From Burkholderia gladioli (lineage in GTDB: Bacteria; Pseudomonadota; Gammaproteobacteria; Burkholderiales; Burkholderiaceae): a stretch of DNA of 64,000 nt. Made by a program: the position numbers and the translations under genes. Under the pieces are notes generated by a model. The model saw nothing but the letters and a program-made list of their open reading frames with translations, was not told the origin of the DNA and searched no databases. Shown piece after piece: positions 37,786-45,688 of this stretch. How positions within the stretch are numbered: the stretch's first letter is position 1; each line of letters opens with the position of its first letter. The stretch lies in NCBI RefSeq assembly GCF_000959725.1, contig NZ_CP009322.1, positions 2,542,001-2,606,000 of the forward strand, given 5' to 3'.

Positions 37786-38736
37786 ATGTCGAGCCCGAAC
37801 AAATACTCCGCGCTGCCGTCCTTGCGGGCCCTACGCTACTTCGTGAGCGTAGGCCGGCACCGCAGCATCAAGACGGCCGCCGAGGAAATCCACGTCACGC
37901 CCTCGGCGATCAGCCAGCAGATCGTCAAGCTCGAGGAAGAACTGGGCGTCAGCCTGCTGCAACGTTCGCCGCGCGGCATCGACATCACCCCGCACGGCAT
38001 CCGCTACCTGCAGGAGCTGCAGCAGGTGTTCGACCTGATCCTGCGCGCCACGGACCGCCTGCGCAGCAACGCCAACCATACCGACATCGTCACGGTCAGC
38101 TGCGCGCACAGCTTCGCGATGCAATGGCTGGTGCCGCGCCTGTCGGAGCTCGCGCGCGTGGCGCCCGGCGTCGACCTGCGCATCAGCACCACCAACCGCT
38201 ACGCGGCCTTCGTCGACGACCAGATCGATTTCGCGGTGCGCCACGGCGCGGGCCGCTACCAGGGCCTCAAGTCCGAGCTGCTGCTCGACGATCCGCTCTA
38301 CCCGATCTGCAACCCGCGCCTGATCGAGCAGGCCGGGCCGTTCCAGTCCTTCCAGGACCTCGGCCGCGTCACCCTGCTGCACGACGAGCGGCACAAGGAA
38401 TGGCTGGCCTGGCTCGACCGCTACCAGGTGGGCGGCGTGCGCGGCGATCGCGGCACCATGTTCATCGACTCGAACGGCGTGATCCACGCGGCGCTGGCCT
38501 GCCACGGCGTGGCGCTGGCCCGCAAGTCGATCATCGCCTCGGAGCTGGCCGACGGGCGCCTGACAATCCTGTTCGACGCACCGATCACCCCCGAATACGC
38601 CTACTACCTGGTCTACCCGGAGCAGACGCTCGACAACCCGAGCGCGCGCGTGTTCCGCCAATGGCTGATGGAAGCGGTGAAGAATCCGCGCCCCGCCGAG
38701 CAGCCGGTGGTCCAGCTCAGCGCCGCGGCCGACTGA
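37786..38736 (+). CDS. LysR-family regulator, GcvA-like, beside the diiron-oxidase operon
   Basis: This 316-residue LysR protein has its HTH at about residues 12-70 (EEIHVTPSAISQQIVKLEEELG) and a GcvA-type effector domain with FAMQWLVPRLSEL. It is tail-to-tail with the six-gene operon that ends at 38835. It has a long upstream region with palindromes and an inverted-repeat element. It is the closest regulator to that operon and therefore its best candidate controller, although the operon's promoter lies 6 kb away at the other end. Confidence 0.9.
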   Translation: MSSPNKYSALPSLRALRYFVSVGRHRSIKTAAEEIHVTPSAISQQIVKLEEELGVSLLQRSPRGIDITPHGIRYLQELQQVFDLILRATDRLRSNANHTDIVTVSCAHSFAMQWLVPRLSELARVAPGVDLRISTTNRYAAFVDDQIDFAVRHGAGRYQGLKSELLLDDPLYPICNPRLIEQAGPFQSFQDLGRVTLLHDERHKEWLAWLDRYQVGGVRGDRGTMFIDSNGVIHAALACHGVALARKSIIASELADGRLTILFDAPITPEYAYYLVYPEQTLDNPSARVFRQWLMEAVKNPRPAEQPVVQLSAAAD

Positions 38737-38790
38737 GGCCGCCGGCACGCGGCATCGTCGGTAGCCGGCCTCGCCGGGACGCCGTGCCAG

Positions 38791-38850
38791 GCCGGACATC
38801 GGGCCGGACGTCAGACCGAACACCAGGCCGCACATCAAGCCGAGCGTTTG
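38791..38850. repeat. Degenerate 12-bp tandem repeat at the 3' end of the operon
   Basis: Four to five 12-bp units of the type GCCGGACATCGG follow each other (GCCGGACGTCAG, ACCGAACACCAG, GCCGCACATCAA, then a weaker copy). They overlap the stop codon of the EamA gene and the space before the LysR stop. On the minus strand the run would read as Gly-x-x-x repeats beyond the stop. Confidence 0.55.
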
Positions 38851-39731
38851 CCGGTCAGCACCGACAGCTTGAGCACGCCGCTCGCCAGCATGGTGCCGAG
38901 GATCACCACCGCGCAGCCGAGGAACATGGTGGGCGTGATCGCCTCGCCGAGGAACAGCGAGCCCCACACCAGGCCGAAGATCGGCACCAGGAAGGTGACC
39001 GAGACCGCGCGCGCCGGCCCGGCGGTCGAGATCAGGTGGAAGTAGATGATGTAGGCGATGCCGGTGCAGGCCACGCCGAGCGCGATCACCGAGCCCCAGG
39101 CCAGCGCCGAGACGGGATGCGCGGGCCAGTACAGGAACATGAAGGGCAGCAGCACGATGGCCGCGCCGATCATGCTGCCGGTGGCGATCGCCAGCGAATC
39201 GACGCCGACCAGGAATTTCTTGGTGGCGTTGGCCGAGATGCCGTACAACAGGGTCGCGCCGAGCACGGCGAGCGGCGCAATCGCGCCGGCGCCGAACGAG
39301 CCGCCGCCCGTCAGGTCCTTCCAGACCAGGATCAGCACCCCCGCGAAACCGATGAACAGGCCCGCCACGCGCAGCCCGCTCAGGCGGTCGCCGATCCACA
39401 GGAAGGCGACGATGGCGGCCCACAGCGGCGTGGTCGCGTTGATCACCGAGGTGATCCCGGCCGGCAGCGTCAGCTCGGCATAGGCGAACAGGCAGAACGG
39501 CAGCGCCTGATTCAGCACCCCGATCACGAACAGCGGCAGCAGCTTGCCGGACATGCGGTGGAAACCGCGCCGGGAGGCCAGCACGATCGCGAGGAACACC
39601 GCCGCGATCAGGATCCGCACCGCCATCAGCGGCACCGGCCCGAACTCGGGCGCGCCGACGCGAATGAACAGGAAGGAGGCGCCCCAGAGGGCGGCGAGCG
39701 TCAACAACAGCGTGAAATTACGGGCGTTCAT
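38835..39731 (-). CDS. EamA/DMT-family exporter, last gene of the diiron-oxidase operon
   Basis: This is a 298-residue inner-membrane protein with ten predicted membrane segments in two EamA repeats. The first begins at residue 5 (NFTLLLTLAALWGASFLFIR) and the second has the conserved ATLLYGISANATKKF and GSLFLGEAITPTMFLGCAVV. EamA proteins commonly export amino acids and metabolites. Located 49 bp after the PLP-enzyme gene, it would export the operon's product or a side product (inference). Confidence 0.93.
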   Translation of the reverse strand: MNARNFTLLLTLAALWGASFLFIRVGAPEFGPVPLMAVRILIAAVFLAIVLASRRGFHRMSGKLLPLFVIGVLNQALPFCLFAYAELTLPAGITSVINATTPLWAAIVAFLWIGDRLSGLRVAGLFIGFAGVLILVWKDLTGGGSFGAGAIAPLAVLGATLLYGISANATKKFLVGVDSLAIATGSMIGAAIVLLPFMFLYWPAHPVSALAWGSVIALGVACTGIAYIIYFHLISTAGPARAVSVTFLVPIFGLVWGSLFLGEAITPTMFLGCAVVILGTMLASGVLKLSVLTGKRSA

Positions 39732-39780
39732 GTCTTGGCTTGGGGAGGGTGGCCGGCAAACGTTTGTGTAGGAAGGAAAA

Positions 39781-40803
39781 TCAGGGCCGTGCCTCGGCGG
39801 GTTCGCCGCGAATCCTGGCGGGATCGGTGTTCGCGCCGCAGACGATCACGGCGACGCGCTCGTCGCGCGCCGGCACGTAGCGTCCCGACAGCAGCGCGGC
39901 GAAGGCGGTCGCGCCGCCCGGCTCGGCCACCAGCCGCAGCTCGCGCCAGAAGGCGCGCTGCGCGGCGACGATCTCGGCATCCTCGACCGTCAGCATGCGC
40001 GCCACGCGCGGCGCGATCACATTGAAGGTATGGCGGCCGGCGCGGCGCGCGCCGAGCGAATCGGCGGCCACGCCGCCGACCGTCACGTCCACCGGCTCAC
40101 CCGCCTCGAGCGCGGCACCCACCGCGCGCGCCGTGACCGGCTCGACGCCGATCACGCGGGTGGCCGTGCCGGCATACCAGGCGCATACGCCGGCCAGCAG
40201 GCTGCCGCCGCCCGCAGCAACCAGCACAGTGTCGGGCGCGCCGGCCTGCTGGTCGAGTTCGAGCGCGACCGTGCCCTGCCCCTCGATCAACTCGGGTTCG
40301 TCGAAGGCGTGGATGGACAGCGCGCCGGTCTCGCGCGCATGCCGCTCGCTGGCGGCCAGCGCCTCGCCGTAGTTGGCACCGCTCACCATCACCTCGCCGC
40401 CGAGCTCGCGGATCTGCCGCAGCTTTTCCGGCGGCGTCAGCGTCGGCACGAACACCTGGGCGGCAAAGCCGAGCGTGCTGGCCGCATGCGCGACCGCGAT
40501 GCCGTGGTTGCCGCCCGAAGCCGCCACCACGGTGCGCGAGCCGTTCACGTCGCCGCGCGCGAGCAGGCGATTGAATACGCCGCGCGGCTTGTAGGAGCCG
40601 GTGTGCTGGCAGGTCTCGAGCTTCAGCGCGAGGTCGAAATCGAAGCCGAAGCTGCCGGCGGCCAACTGCAGCACCGGCGTGCGCCGCACGCGCGCGGCGA
40701 TGCGCGCATGGGCGGCCGCGATGCGCGCGCGCCAGTCGCCGAGCGGCGCCGGATCGTAGAGGGCGAGACCTTGGTCCCGCCCGGCGCCACGCTTCATGTC
40801 CAT
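39781..40803 (-). CDS. PLP-dependent threonine-dehydratase-like enzyme (tryptophan-synthase-beta superfamily)
   Basis: This 340-residue fold-type II PLP enzyme has the Schiff-base lysine Lys72 in TGSYKPRGVFN, SGGNHGIAVAHAA for cofactor and substrate contact, and the glycine-rich phosphate loop AAGGGSLLAG (196-205). It lacks a C-terminal ACT regulatory domain, so it resembles catabolic or biosynthetic dehydratases/lyases rather than IlvA. I chose ATG 40803 because AAGGAG lies upstream; a GTG at 40830 would overlap the preceding stop. In this operon it may make or remove a beta-substituted or dehydro-amino acid (inference). Confidence 0.88.
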   Translation of the reverse strand: MDMKRGAGRDQGLALYDPAPLGDWRARIAAAHARIAARVRRTPVLQLAAGSFGFDFDLALKLETCQHTGSYKPRGVFNRLLARGDVNGSRTVVAASGGNHGIAVAHAASTLGFAAQVFVPTLTPPEKLRQIRELGGEVMVSGANYGEALAASERHARETGALSIHAFDEPELIEGQGTVALELDQQAGAPDTVLVAAGGGSLLAGVCAWYAGTATRVIGVEPVTARAVGAALEAGEPVDVTVGGVAADSLGARRAGRHTFNVIAPRVARMLTVEDAEIVAAQRAFWRELRLVAEPGGATAFAALLSGRYVPARDERVAVIVCGANTDPARIRGEPAEARP

Positions 40804-40822
40804 CGCCTGCTTCTCCTTGCCC

Positions 40823-41932
40823 TCAGGCACTTTCGTCGGCCAGCACGCGGCCGGTCACGCCGGCCAGCGCCGCGCGCAGCACGCGCAGGCCGCCGCTCAG
40901 CACGGACTCGCGCCAATCGTCGCGCGGCACGTCGAAGAACGCGCGCAGGGCGGCACGCGCCCGCGCGGCGGCCGGCGAATCGCCATAGGGATCGTTGCGC
41001 CAGGCCACCGCCTCGGCGCGCAGCGCAGCCACCGCGTCCGGCACCGGGTGGGTGCCGAACTCGAGCGCGATCGAGGTCAGCGAGCGGCCGAACAGCCAGC
41101 GCCGCCAGGCATCGTAGAGCGTGCCGTCGAGGTCGTTCGAGACCGCGCCGCCGGCGCGCGGCGCGCCGAGCGCCGGCCCGAACCAGGCCTGGGCGCGCGC
41201 CAGCGCGGCCGAGCCCGGCAGGTCGAACGATACCGGCTGCCCCTCGCCGTAAGGCCCGAGCCCGGTGTGCAGGTCGACCAGCGCGATATCGGCGGCATGG
41301 CCGAGGTTCTCGCGCACCAGCTCGCCGATCAGCCGCGCGCTCCAGGTCGCCTCGTTGCCGCCGTAGAACAGCCCGTCCGGATGTCGATACTGGCCGCGCG
41401 AGAGCGCTTCCTGGAACGCGGCGATACCGTGGCGCCCGGTGAAGTCGCGCAGTGACGCGTCGGCGCGCACGCGCGCCACCGGATCGTCGTCGCCGGTCAG
41501 CAGGGCGTCGTGCAGCGCGTCGTAGCCGTCGTTGCTCGGGCGCGCCGCATTCCAGTCGATGAAGTTGCGGTTCAGGTCGACGTTGTCCTCGTTGACGCGC
41601 CGATGCCAGGCGAAGCCGAACGGATTGAGCGCATGCACCAGCATCACCGCCGCGTCGCAAGGCAGCTCGCCCGCGTCCTCGCCGGCCAGCCAGGCGCACT
41701 GGATCGCCGAGCCCGCGTAACCCTCCACGCCATGCGTGCCCGATACCACCACCAGCACGCGCGAGGCGGCGGCCGGCCCGAGCCAGGCCACGTCGGTGGT
41801 CAGCGTGACGCCGTCCGGACCGCGCGCGGGGTTGCGCACCTGGGCGAGCCGCGCGCCGCGACGCGCCGCCGCCTCGCGAAAGCGCGCGCGCGCCGCCTCG
41901 TAGCTGTCGGAGAACATCTCGCCGGCCTTCAT
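40823..41932 (-). CDS. DUF2817 M14-like zinc hydrolase (carboxypeptidase/deacylase-like)
   Basis: This 369-residue DUF2817 protein belongs to the zinc carboxypeptidase clan. Candidate zinc ligands are His67 and Glu70 (SGTHGVEGYAGS) and His222 (VDLHTGLGPYG); NEDNVDLNRNF is the usual substrate-binding Asn-Arg segment. No signal peptide is seen, so it is cytoplasmic. Its ATG overlaps the stop of the ferritin-like gene. Since the operon also encodes an N-acyltransferase-like protein, a deacylase or amidase role on an acyl-amino acid intermediate is plausible but unproven. Confidence 0.88.
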   Translation of the reverse strand: MKAGEMFSDSYEAARARFREAAARRGARLAQVRNPARGPDGVTLTTDVAWLGPAAASRVLVVVSGTHGVEGYAGSAIQCAWLAGEDAGELPCDAAVMLVHALNPFGFAWHRRVNEDNVDLNRNFIDWNAARPSNDGYDALHDALLTGDDDPVARVRADASLRDFTGRHGIAAFQEALSRGQYRHPDGLFYGGNEATWSARLIGELVRENLGHAADIALVDLHTGLGPYGEGQPVSFDLPGSAALARAQAWFGPALGAPRAGGAVSNDLDGTLYDAWRRWLFGRSLTSIALEFGTHPVPDAVAALRAEAVAWRNDPYGDSPAAARARAALRAFFDVPRDDWRESVLSGGLRVLRAALAGVTGRVLADESA

Positions 41933-42645
41933 CACGCCGCCAGTTCGATGCCCGTGGCGCGATGCCAGTCGACCGTCAGGCCGAGCGAGCTCATCTCGCT
42001 GTCGAAGCGCGCCACCGCGCGCTCGCGGAAGTCGGGGTAGAGCACGCCGTGACGGATGCCGGTATCGAGCAGCCCGGAGATGTCGCGCCAGAGGTAGGGA
42101 TGGATATGGTCGCGATACCAGTCGCAATGGACCTGGGCGCGCACGCGCTCCTCCGGGTTCTCCTCGAACATGCGCTCCAGCACCTTCTTGCCAAAGGCGA
42201 GATGGGTCGCTTCCTCGCGCGCGATCTGGCGGAACGAGGGGAAGATGTCGGGACGCGTCTCGCTCATCTCGGCCAGTTCCTCCATCGCGAGCACGCCCTC
42301 GGCATAGACGTTCAGGCCGATCAGCACCTCGAGCTCGTCATCGCTCTCGAACAGCTTGTCGAAGCGGTTGTCGATGTCCTTCAGGCGATAGCGCTCGATC
42401 AGCGCGTCGTCCCATTGCAGGCCCAGGTGGCGCACGCCTTCCTTGAAGAAGTTCGAGTGGGAGACCTCGTCGTGCGCGTGATGCACCAGGTAGAACTTCT
42501 CGCGCAGGTCGTCGCGGCGCGGGATCCACTTCGCGCACAGGTCGATGATCTCGAGCTCGGAGAAGTAGAAGTTGACGTTGACCGTCAGGATCAGGTCGAG
42601 CAGTTCCTGGCCGCCCTGGTCGAGAATTTTCTTGTAGAGTTCCAT
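41932..42645 (-). CDS. Ferritin-like diiron protein, putative oxygenase
   Basis: This 237-residue, wholly helical protein has two sets of carboxylate/His ligands of the ferritin-like diiron fold: Glu30 (YFSELEI), Glu60 with His63 (HDEVSHS), Glu116 (NVYAEGVLAM) and Glu145 with His148 (REEATHLAF). The paired ExxH motifs are those of diiron oxygenases rather than of iron-storage ferritins. I do not recognise a closer named relative. It starts 3 bp after the acyltransferase gene and overlaps the hydrolase gene, so it is a firm part of the operon. It is expected to oxidise a small molecule with O2. Confidence 0.88.
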   Translation of the reverse strand: MELYKKILDQGGQELLDLILTVNVNFYFSELEIIDLCAKWIPRRDDLREKFYLVHHAHDEVSHSNFFKEGVRHLGLQWDDALIERYRLKDIDNRFDKLFESDDELEVLIGLNVYAEGVLAMEELAEMSETRPDIFPSFRQIAREEATHLAFGKKVLERMFEENPEERVRAQVHCDWYRDHIHPYLWRDISGLLDTGIRHGVLYPDFRERAVARFDSEMSSLGLTVDWHRATGIELAA

Positions 42646-42648
42646 GCG

Positions 42649-43380
42649 TCAATCTCCTTGGCCGCGCTTGAGCAGGTAGCGGGCAAAGCGTGACTTGTCG
42701 GCACGCAGCGCCTGGGTGGTGATGTCGAGCAGCGAGCAGAGCAGCGCCACGCTGGGCGTCTCGCTGGCAAGCTCGCTGTCGTGAAACGATGCGCCGAGCC
42801 GCTGGGCGCCCATCTGCAGGAAGGCGTGCAGGGGGCTTTCGCGACTGTCGGAAAAGGCGTCGATGACCAGCGTGGTGTTGAAGCCGCCGACCAGGTAGCG
42901 CTTGACCACGGCCTTGAACAACAGTCCCGACAGGCCATACGGCGCGCTGTCGAAACGACGCCGGCGCCAGGCGGGATCGACGATCAGCCGCTGCGGCTCG
43001 ACCAGTTGCGTATAGCGCTTGAGCGGGCCGAGCGGGAAGAACCGCTCGATCGGCAGGCCGACGCGCGAATCGCCCACCACGCGCACCGTCGCGATCATGA
43101 TTTCCGCCGCGCCGGCGTGCTGCCGGACGAACACCGCCAGATAGTCGCCGCTGGCGTGATAGTCGTCCTCCACGGCATGCACGTCGTCCTCGACCTCGAG
43201 CAAGCCGCGCTCGGCGCCGTAGACGCGTTGCCACAAACCACCCACTTCGTGCATCGACTGCGGATCGTCGCGATCCAGCGTGCGTACCGTGAACTGCGGG
43301 AAGGCATCGGATGGCGCCAGCCCGGGGGGGGCCCAGGCTGGCGCAAGCGCTTCCACGACGGTCGATTCATCTTCCGGCAT
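42649..43380 (-). CDS. GNAT-fold N-acyltransferase-like protein (N-acyl amino acid synthase type)
   Basis: This 243-residue protein resembles the GNAT/FeeM-type N-acyl amino acid synthase and autoinducer-synthase fold. It has a basic central strand with EIMIATVRVV, the segment LPIERFFPLGPLKRY, and ALQPQ-like EPQRLIVDPAWRRRRFDS before a long helix. Such enzymes acylate an amine from an acyl-carrier protein or acyl-CoA. The precise family is not certain. A run of eight G on the plus strand (C on the coding strand) at 43324-43331 sits in codons near residues 17-19. It is followed after 3 bp by the ferritin-like gene. Confidence 0.7.
   Translation of the reverse strand: MPEDESTVVEALAPAWAPPGLAPSDAFPQFTVRTLDRDDPQSMHEVGGLWQRVYGAERGLLEVEDDVHAVEDDYHASGDYLAVFVRQHAGAAEIMIATVRVVGDSRVGLPIERFFPLGPLKRYTQLVEPQRLIVDPAWRRRRFDSAPYGLSGLLFKAVVKRYLVGGFNTTLVIDAFSDSRESPLHAFLQMGAQRLGASFHDSELASETPSVALLCSLLDITTQALRADKSRFARYLLKRGQGD
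43324..43331. repeat. G8 homopolymer within the acyltransferase N-terminus
   Basis: Eight consecutive G (C8 on the coding strand) fall in the codons for Ala-Pro-Pro-Gly near residues 17-20. Slippage by one base would frameshift the gene at its start, so it is a possible contingency site. Confidence 0.6.
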
Positions 43381-43686
43381 AGGCAGTACTCTCGTTTTCC
43401 GAGGGCTGGCGCCGCTCGGGTTCTCTCAGGTTCGGAGGCTGGTGCCCCTCGCTCTTGCCGCGGGTTTTGCCCGTCGGCGCTCTCTCAGGTTCAGGGGCTT
43501 TTCGCCCTCTCGGGGGCTTTTCGCCCCTCGTTGCTGTCGCGTCGGGATCGTGATCCCTCGGCTTCCTCGGAATGCGGGAGTCATGGCTCCCTGGCTGTTA
43601 TTCGGTACCACGCAATGGATGCACGGCGATCGCATGCGCTCGCGCTGGGGCCGGCGGCACGTGCCGGCCCGGGTGCCGCGCCGCGA
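43381..43686. other. 306-bp intra-operon gap with repeated hairpins
   Basis: Other genes of the operon abut, but the diiron-oxidase gene is separated from the acyltransferase gene by this gap. It carries three related short hairpins: CGGGTTTTGCCCG at 43461-43473, GGGGCTTTTCGCCC at 43494-43507 and GGGGGCTTTTCGCCCC at 43512-43527. TCTCTCAGGTTC also occurs twice (43422-43433 and 43481-43492). No ORF is convincing. The structure may attenuate, process or stabilise the transcript. Confidence 0.6.
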
Positions 43687-44352
43687 TCAGCGGTATTCGA
43701 CGTAGTGGAGCGAGTCGTCCCACATGCGCTTGTAGAAGGTTCCCGCCACGTAGGAGGCATGTGCCATCCAGCGCACTTCCTCCTCGTTGAGCGGCGAACG
43801 ATCGATGATGTCCCACAGCTCGACCACGTGTTCCTTGTCGGTCTCGCCGTGCGAGAAGAAGAAGCTCAGGTTCTCGTGCTTGAGCGGCGTCTTTTCCAGC
43901 ACCAGCTTGCCGAACCAGGCGCCGTAGCGCTGGCCGATCCCTTCCAGCACGATCGAGCTGGCCAGGCGCGTGCCCGGCATATGCAGCGCGTTGTGCACGT
44001 TGAAGGCCACGTAGGCCATCGCCGAGGGTTGCGGCAGCAGCGTCTTCGGATCCGGGCCCTGGTAGCCGGTGGAATAGAGATCGTCGAGGATCCACTTGTA
44101 GTGCGGGATTTCCTCGTGCGCATGCGCCACCAGGTATTCGCGCAGTTCGGTCAGGCGCGTCGGGCAATTGGCGGCGGCCGCCGCGAACGACATCGAGCCC
44201 TGGTAGATCTGGTAGAACAACGTCAGCAGCAGGTGCTGGTAATCGGTCACGCTCCACTTGCCCGCGTCGAGCGCGCTGAACACACGGTTGCCGGCGAATT
44301 CCTCGATCGCCCGGTTCGCCGCCTGACGAACCGCCTTGTAATCGACTGACAC
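43687..44352 (-). CDS. Heme-oxygenase-like diiron oxidase (HDO family), first gene of the operon
   Basis: This protein is about 221 residues from the GTG at 44352; a TTG at 44355 is the alternative. GGAG lies just upstream. It has the TenA/heme-oxygenase-like fold of the iron-containing redox enzyme family. Candidate ligands (TTG numbering) are Glu82 and His85 (HEEIPHYK), Glu138 (VLEGIGQR), and His169, Asp173 and His176 (SHGETDKEH). Known relatives (UndA, BesC, SznF, CADD) cleave C-C bonds or hydroxylate N in amino-acid-derived substrates. Here its partners are a second diiron protein, an acyltransferase-like and a PLP enzyme, which points to biosynthesis of a small amino-acid-derived molecule. 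Confidence 0.87.
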   Translation of the reverse strand: MSVDYKAVRQAANRAIEEFAGNRVFSALDAGKWSVTDYQHLLLTLFYQIYQGSMSFAAAAANCPTRLTELREYLVAHAHEEIPHYKWILDDLYSTGYQGPDPKTLLPQPSAMAYVAFNVHNALHMPGTRLASSIVLEGIGQRYGAWFGKLVLEKTPLKHENLSFFFSHGETDKEHVVELWDIIDRSPLNEEEVRWMAHASYVAGTFYKRMWDDSLHYVEYR

Positions 44353-44428
44353 CAATCGCGACTCCGCTTGCTTGAAGGTTCATCCACCGGCGGGCTGGGG
44401 CCCGCGCCGGGCGGCTTTCGTTTCGTCT

Positions 44429-44441
44429 CGATTGTCAATCG
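44429..44441. promoter_or_regulatory. Palindrome CGATTG-T-CAATCG upstream of the diiron-oxidase operon
   Basis: A perfect 6-bp-arm inverted repeat lies 77-89 bp upstream of the operon's first codon (minus strand). The ATTG/CAAT core fits a LysR-type or related dimer site. Confidence 0.45.
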
Positions 44442-44468
44442 TCTCGCGAATCGAAAAGAATCGGAAGG

Positions 44469-44484
44469 TCGATTAATAAATCGA
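44469..44484. promoter_or_regulatory. Inverted repeat TCGAT-N6-ATCGA upstream of the diiron-oxidase operon
   Basis: This is a 5-bp-arm inverted repeat with an AT-only spacer (TAATAA), 28 bp upstream of the previous palindrome with respect to the operon. Together they may form paired regulator-binding sites. Confidence 0.4.
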
Positions 44485-44552
44485 TATAAATCTGACGTCG
44501 GAGGGCAGATTACCAATGCGAAACAAAGGGAACAAGCTAGATTTTTTTCGGC

Positions 44553-44573
44553 AGCTTTAGATTGGCTAAAGCT
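44553..44573. promoter_or_regulatory. Perfect 8-bp inverted repeat AGCTTTAG-N5-CTAAAGCT
   Basis: The palindrome has 8-bp arms and a 5-bp spacer, about 200 bp upstream of the operon. It is not followed by a T-tract on either strand, so it is more likely an operator than a terminator. Confidence 0.45.
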
Positions 44574-45688
44574 CGATTGCCGCGTGCCGGTGCGGCGCCG
44601 GCCCGGCACCATACGCCGGAGATGTCCGTCTGGCGGGGCGCGGCGGCCGGCGCACCGGTCAATGGCACCGGTACCGGCGATGGATGCGAAGAATCGGCCT
44701 CGAATCCGATTTAATCAATGAATAAGCCGCTTGTTTCAAGCTTGAAAGCTGCGATCGCAGAGAAAGACAAGCGCTGGAATTGGTTTCAGGCCGGATATCA
44801 TTAAAATATTTTTCGGCATTATGCAAAGAATCGCTTTGATGGCGCAAGTGGCGATCCGCGATTGCCGCGCGGCGAGCATCGACGCCGGCCGGCATTCATC
44901 ACTTCGAACTGCTGATCCAGCATGCGGGCCGCGCGGCAGCGCTCGATATCGAGGATCGCGAGATGCCGGGCCGGCACGATCGACACCGATCGATCGGCAA
45001 GCGCTCGCGAACGAGACGCCGGGCGGGCGGGAAAAATCCGCCCGGGCAGCACGAGGACGACCCGGCGGCCTCGCCTCGTCCATCGCCCCGCCGCTGCCGC
45101 GATCGCCTCGATCCGTGCCGCAACCGGCACGCGTCAACCCCGAACGTAATCGTCCGTAATCTGATTCTTTGCTTTTCTCGCGAAAAATTACAGGCTCGAT
45201 TTGATTCGCGCCCCGGCCTAAACAACTTTCAAAAATCACACCACGATCATTAACAATAGCTTTCCATTTCGACATCTTTCCTCATACTCCACGCCGCGCT
45301 CGATCGCCCTGCCCGGCGCCCACCGAGGCGATCGTCCCATGCGACGGCCCCTGGAAATCCGAAAAAACCCCTGGAAATTCAGCATCACCGAGCGTTTTCC
45401 GCGCCCGCCACGGTACCCGCGGCCGCCCTCATCGATACCGGAAGCCTCATCGCCACAATGGAAAGCACTTCGTAATAAGCCGCATCTTCACATCATTTCA
45501 AACCTTACGATCCATATGATGGTTTTATTGCTTTTTTATTAAAAAATGGCCGAATAGTCAGAATTCCCCGGCGATCCCTGTCACGAAAACGTAAATAGCC
45601 CGCTCCAATAATTCGCCCCGACAAAAAGTTCACGGATCGGCTTTCGTGAGAACGCAAGAAGAACTCATCAACCCACAGGGACCCCAAA

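Larger units (their letters stand above)
44353..45688. other. 1.3-kb AT-rich intergenic region with palindromes, no gene seen
   Basis: This is the divergent region between the diiron-oxidase operon (minus) and the acid phosphatase gene (plus). It contains at least three palindromes in its left 250 bp. The right end is AT-rich with poly-A/T runs at 45520-45550. Reading frames of about 100 residues in both directions are compositionally uneven and match no family I recognise. The operon promoter must lie near 44360-44600 and the acpA-like promoter near 45500-45680. Confidence 0.6.

Noticed and set aside
42649..43380. Reading the acyltransferase-like protein as an AHL (LuxI-type) synthase
   Set aside because: The characteristic LuxI residue pattern is not recognisable and no LuxR gene is adjacent; a FeeM-like acyltransferase fits better.
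44819..45130. About 103-residue minus-strand frame in the intergenic region
   Set aside because: Composition is Arg/Ala-rich, the frame has no start context, and it matches no family I recognise.
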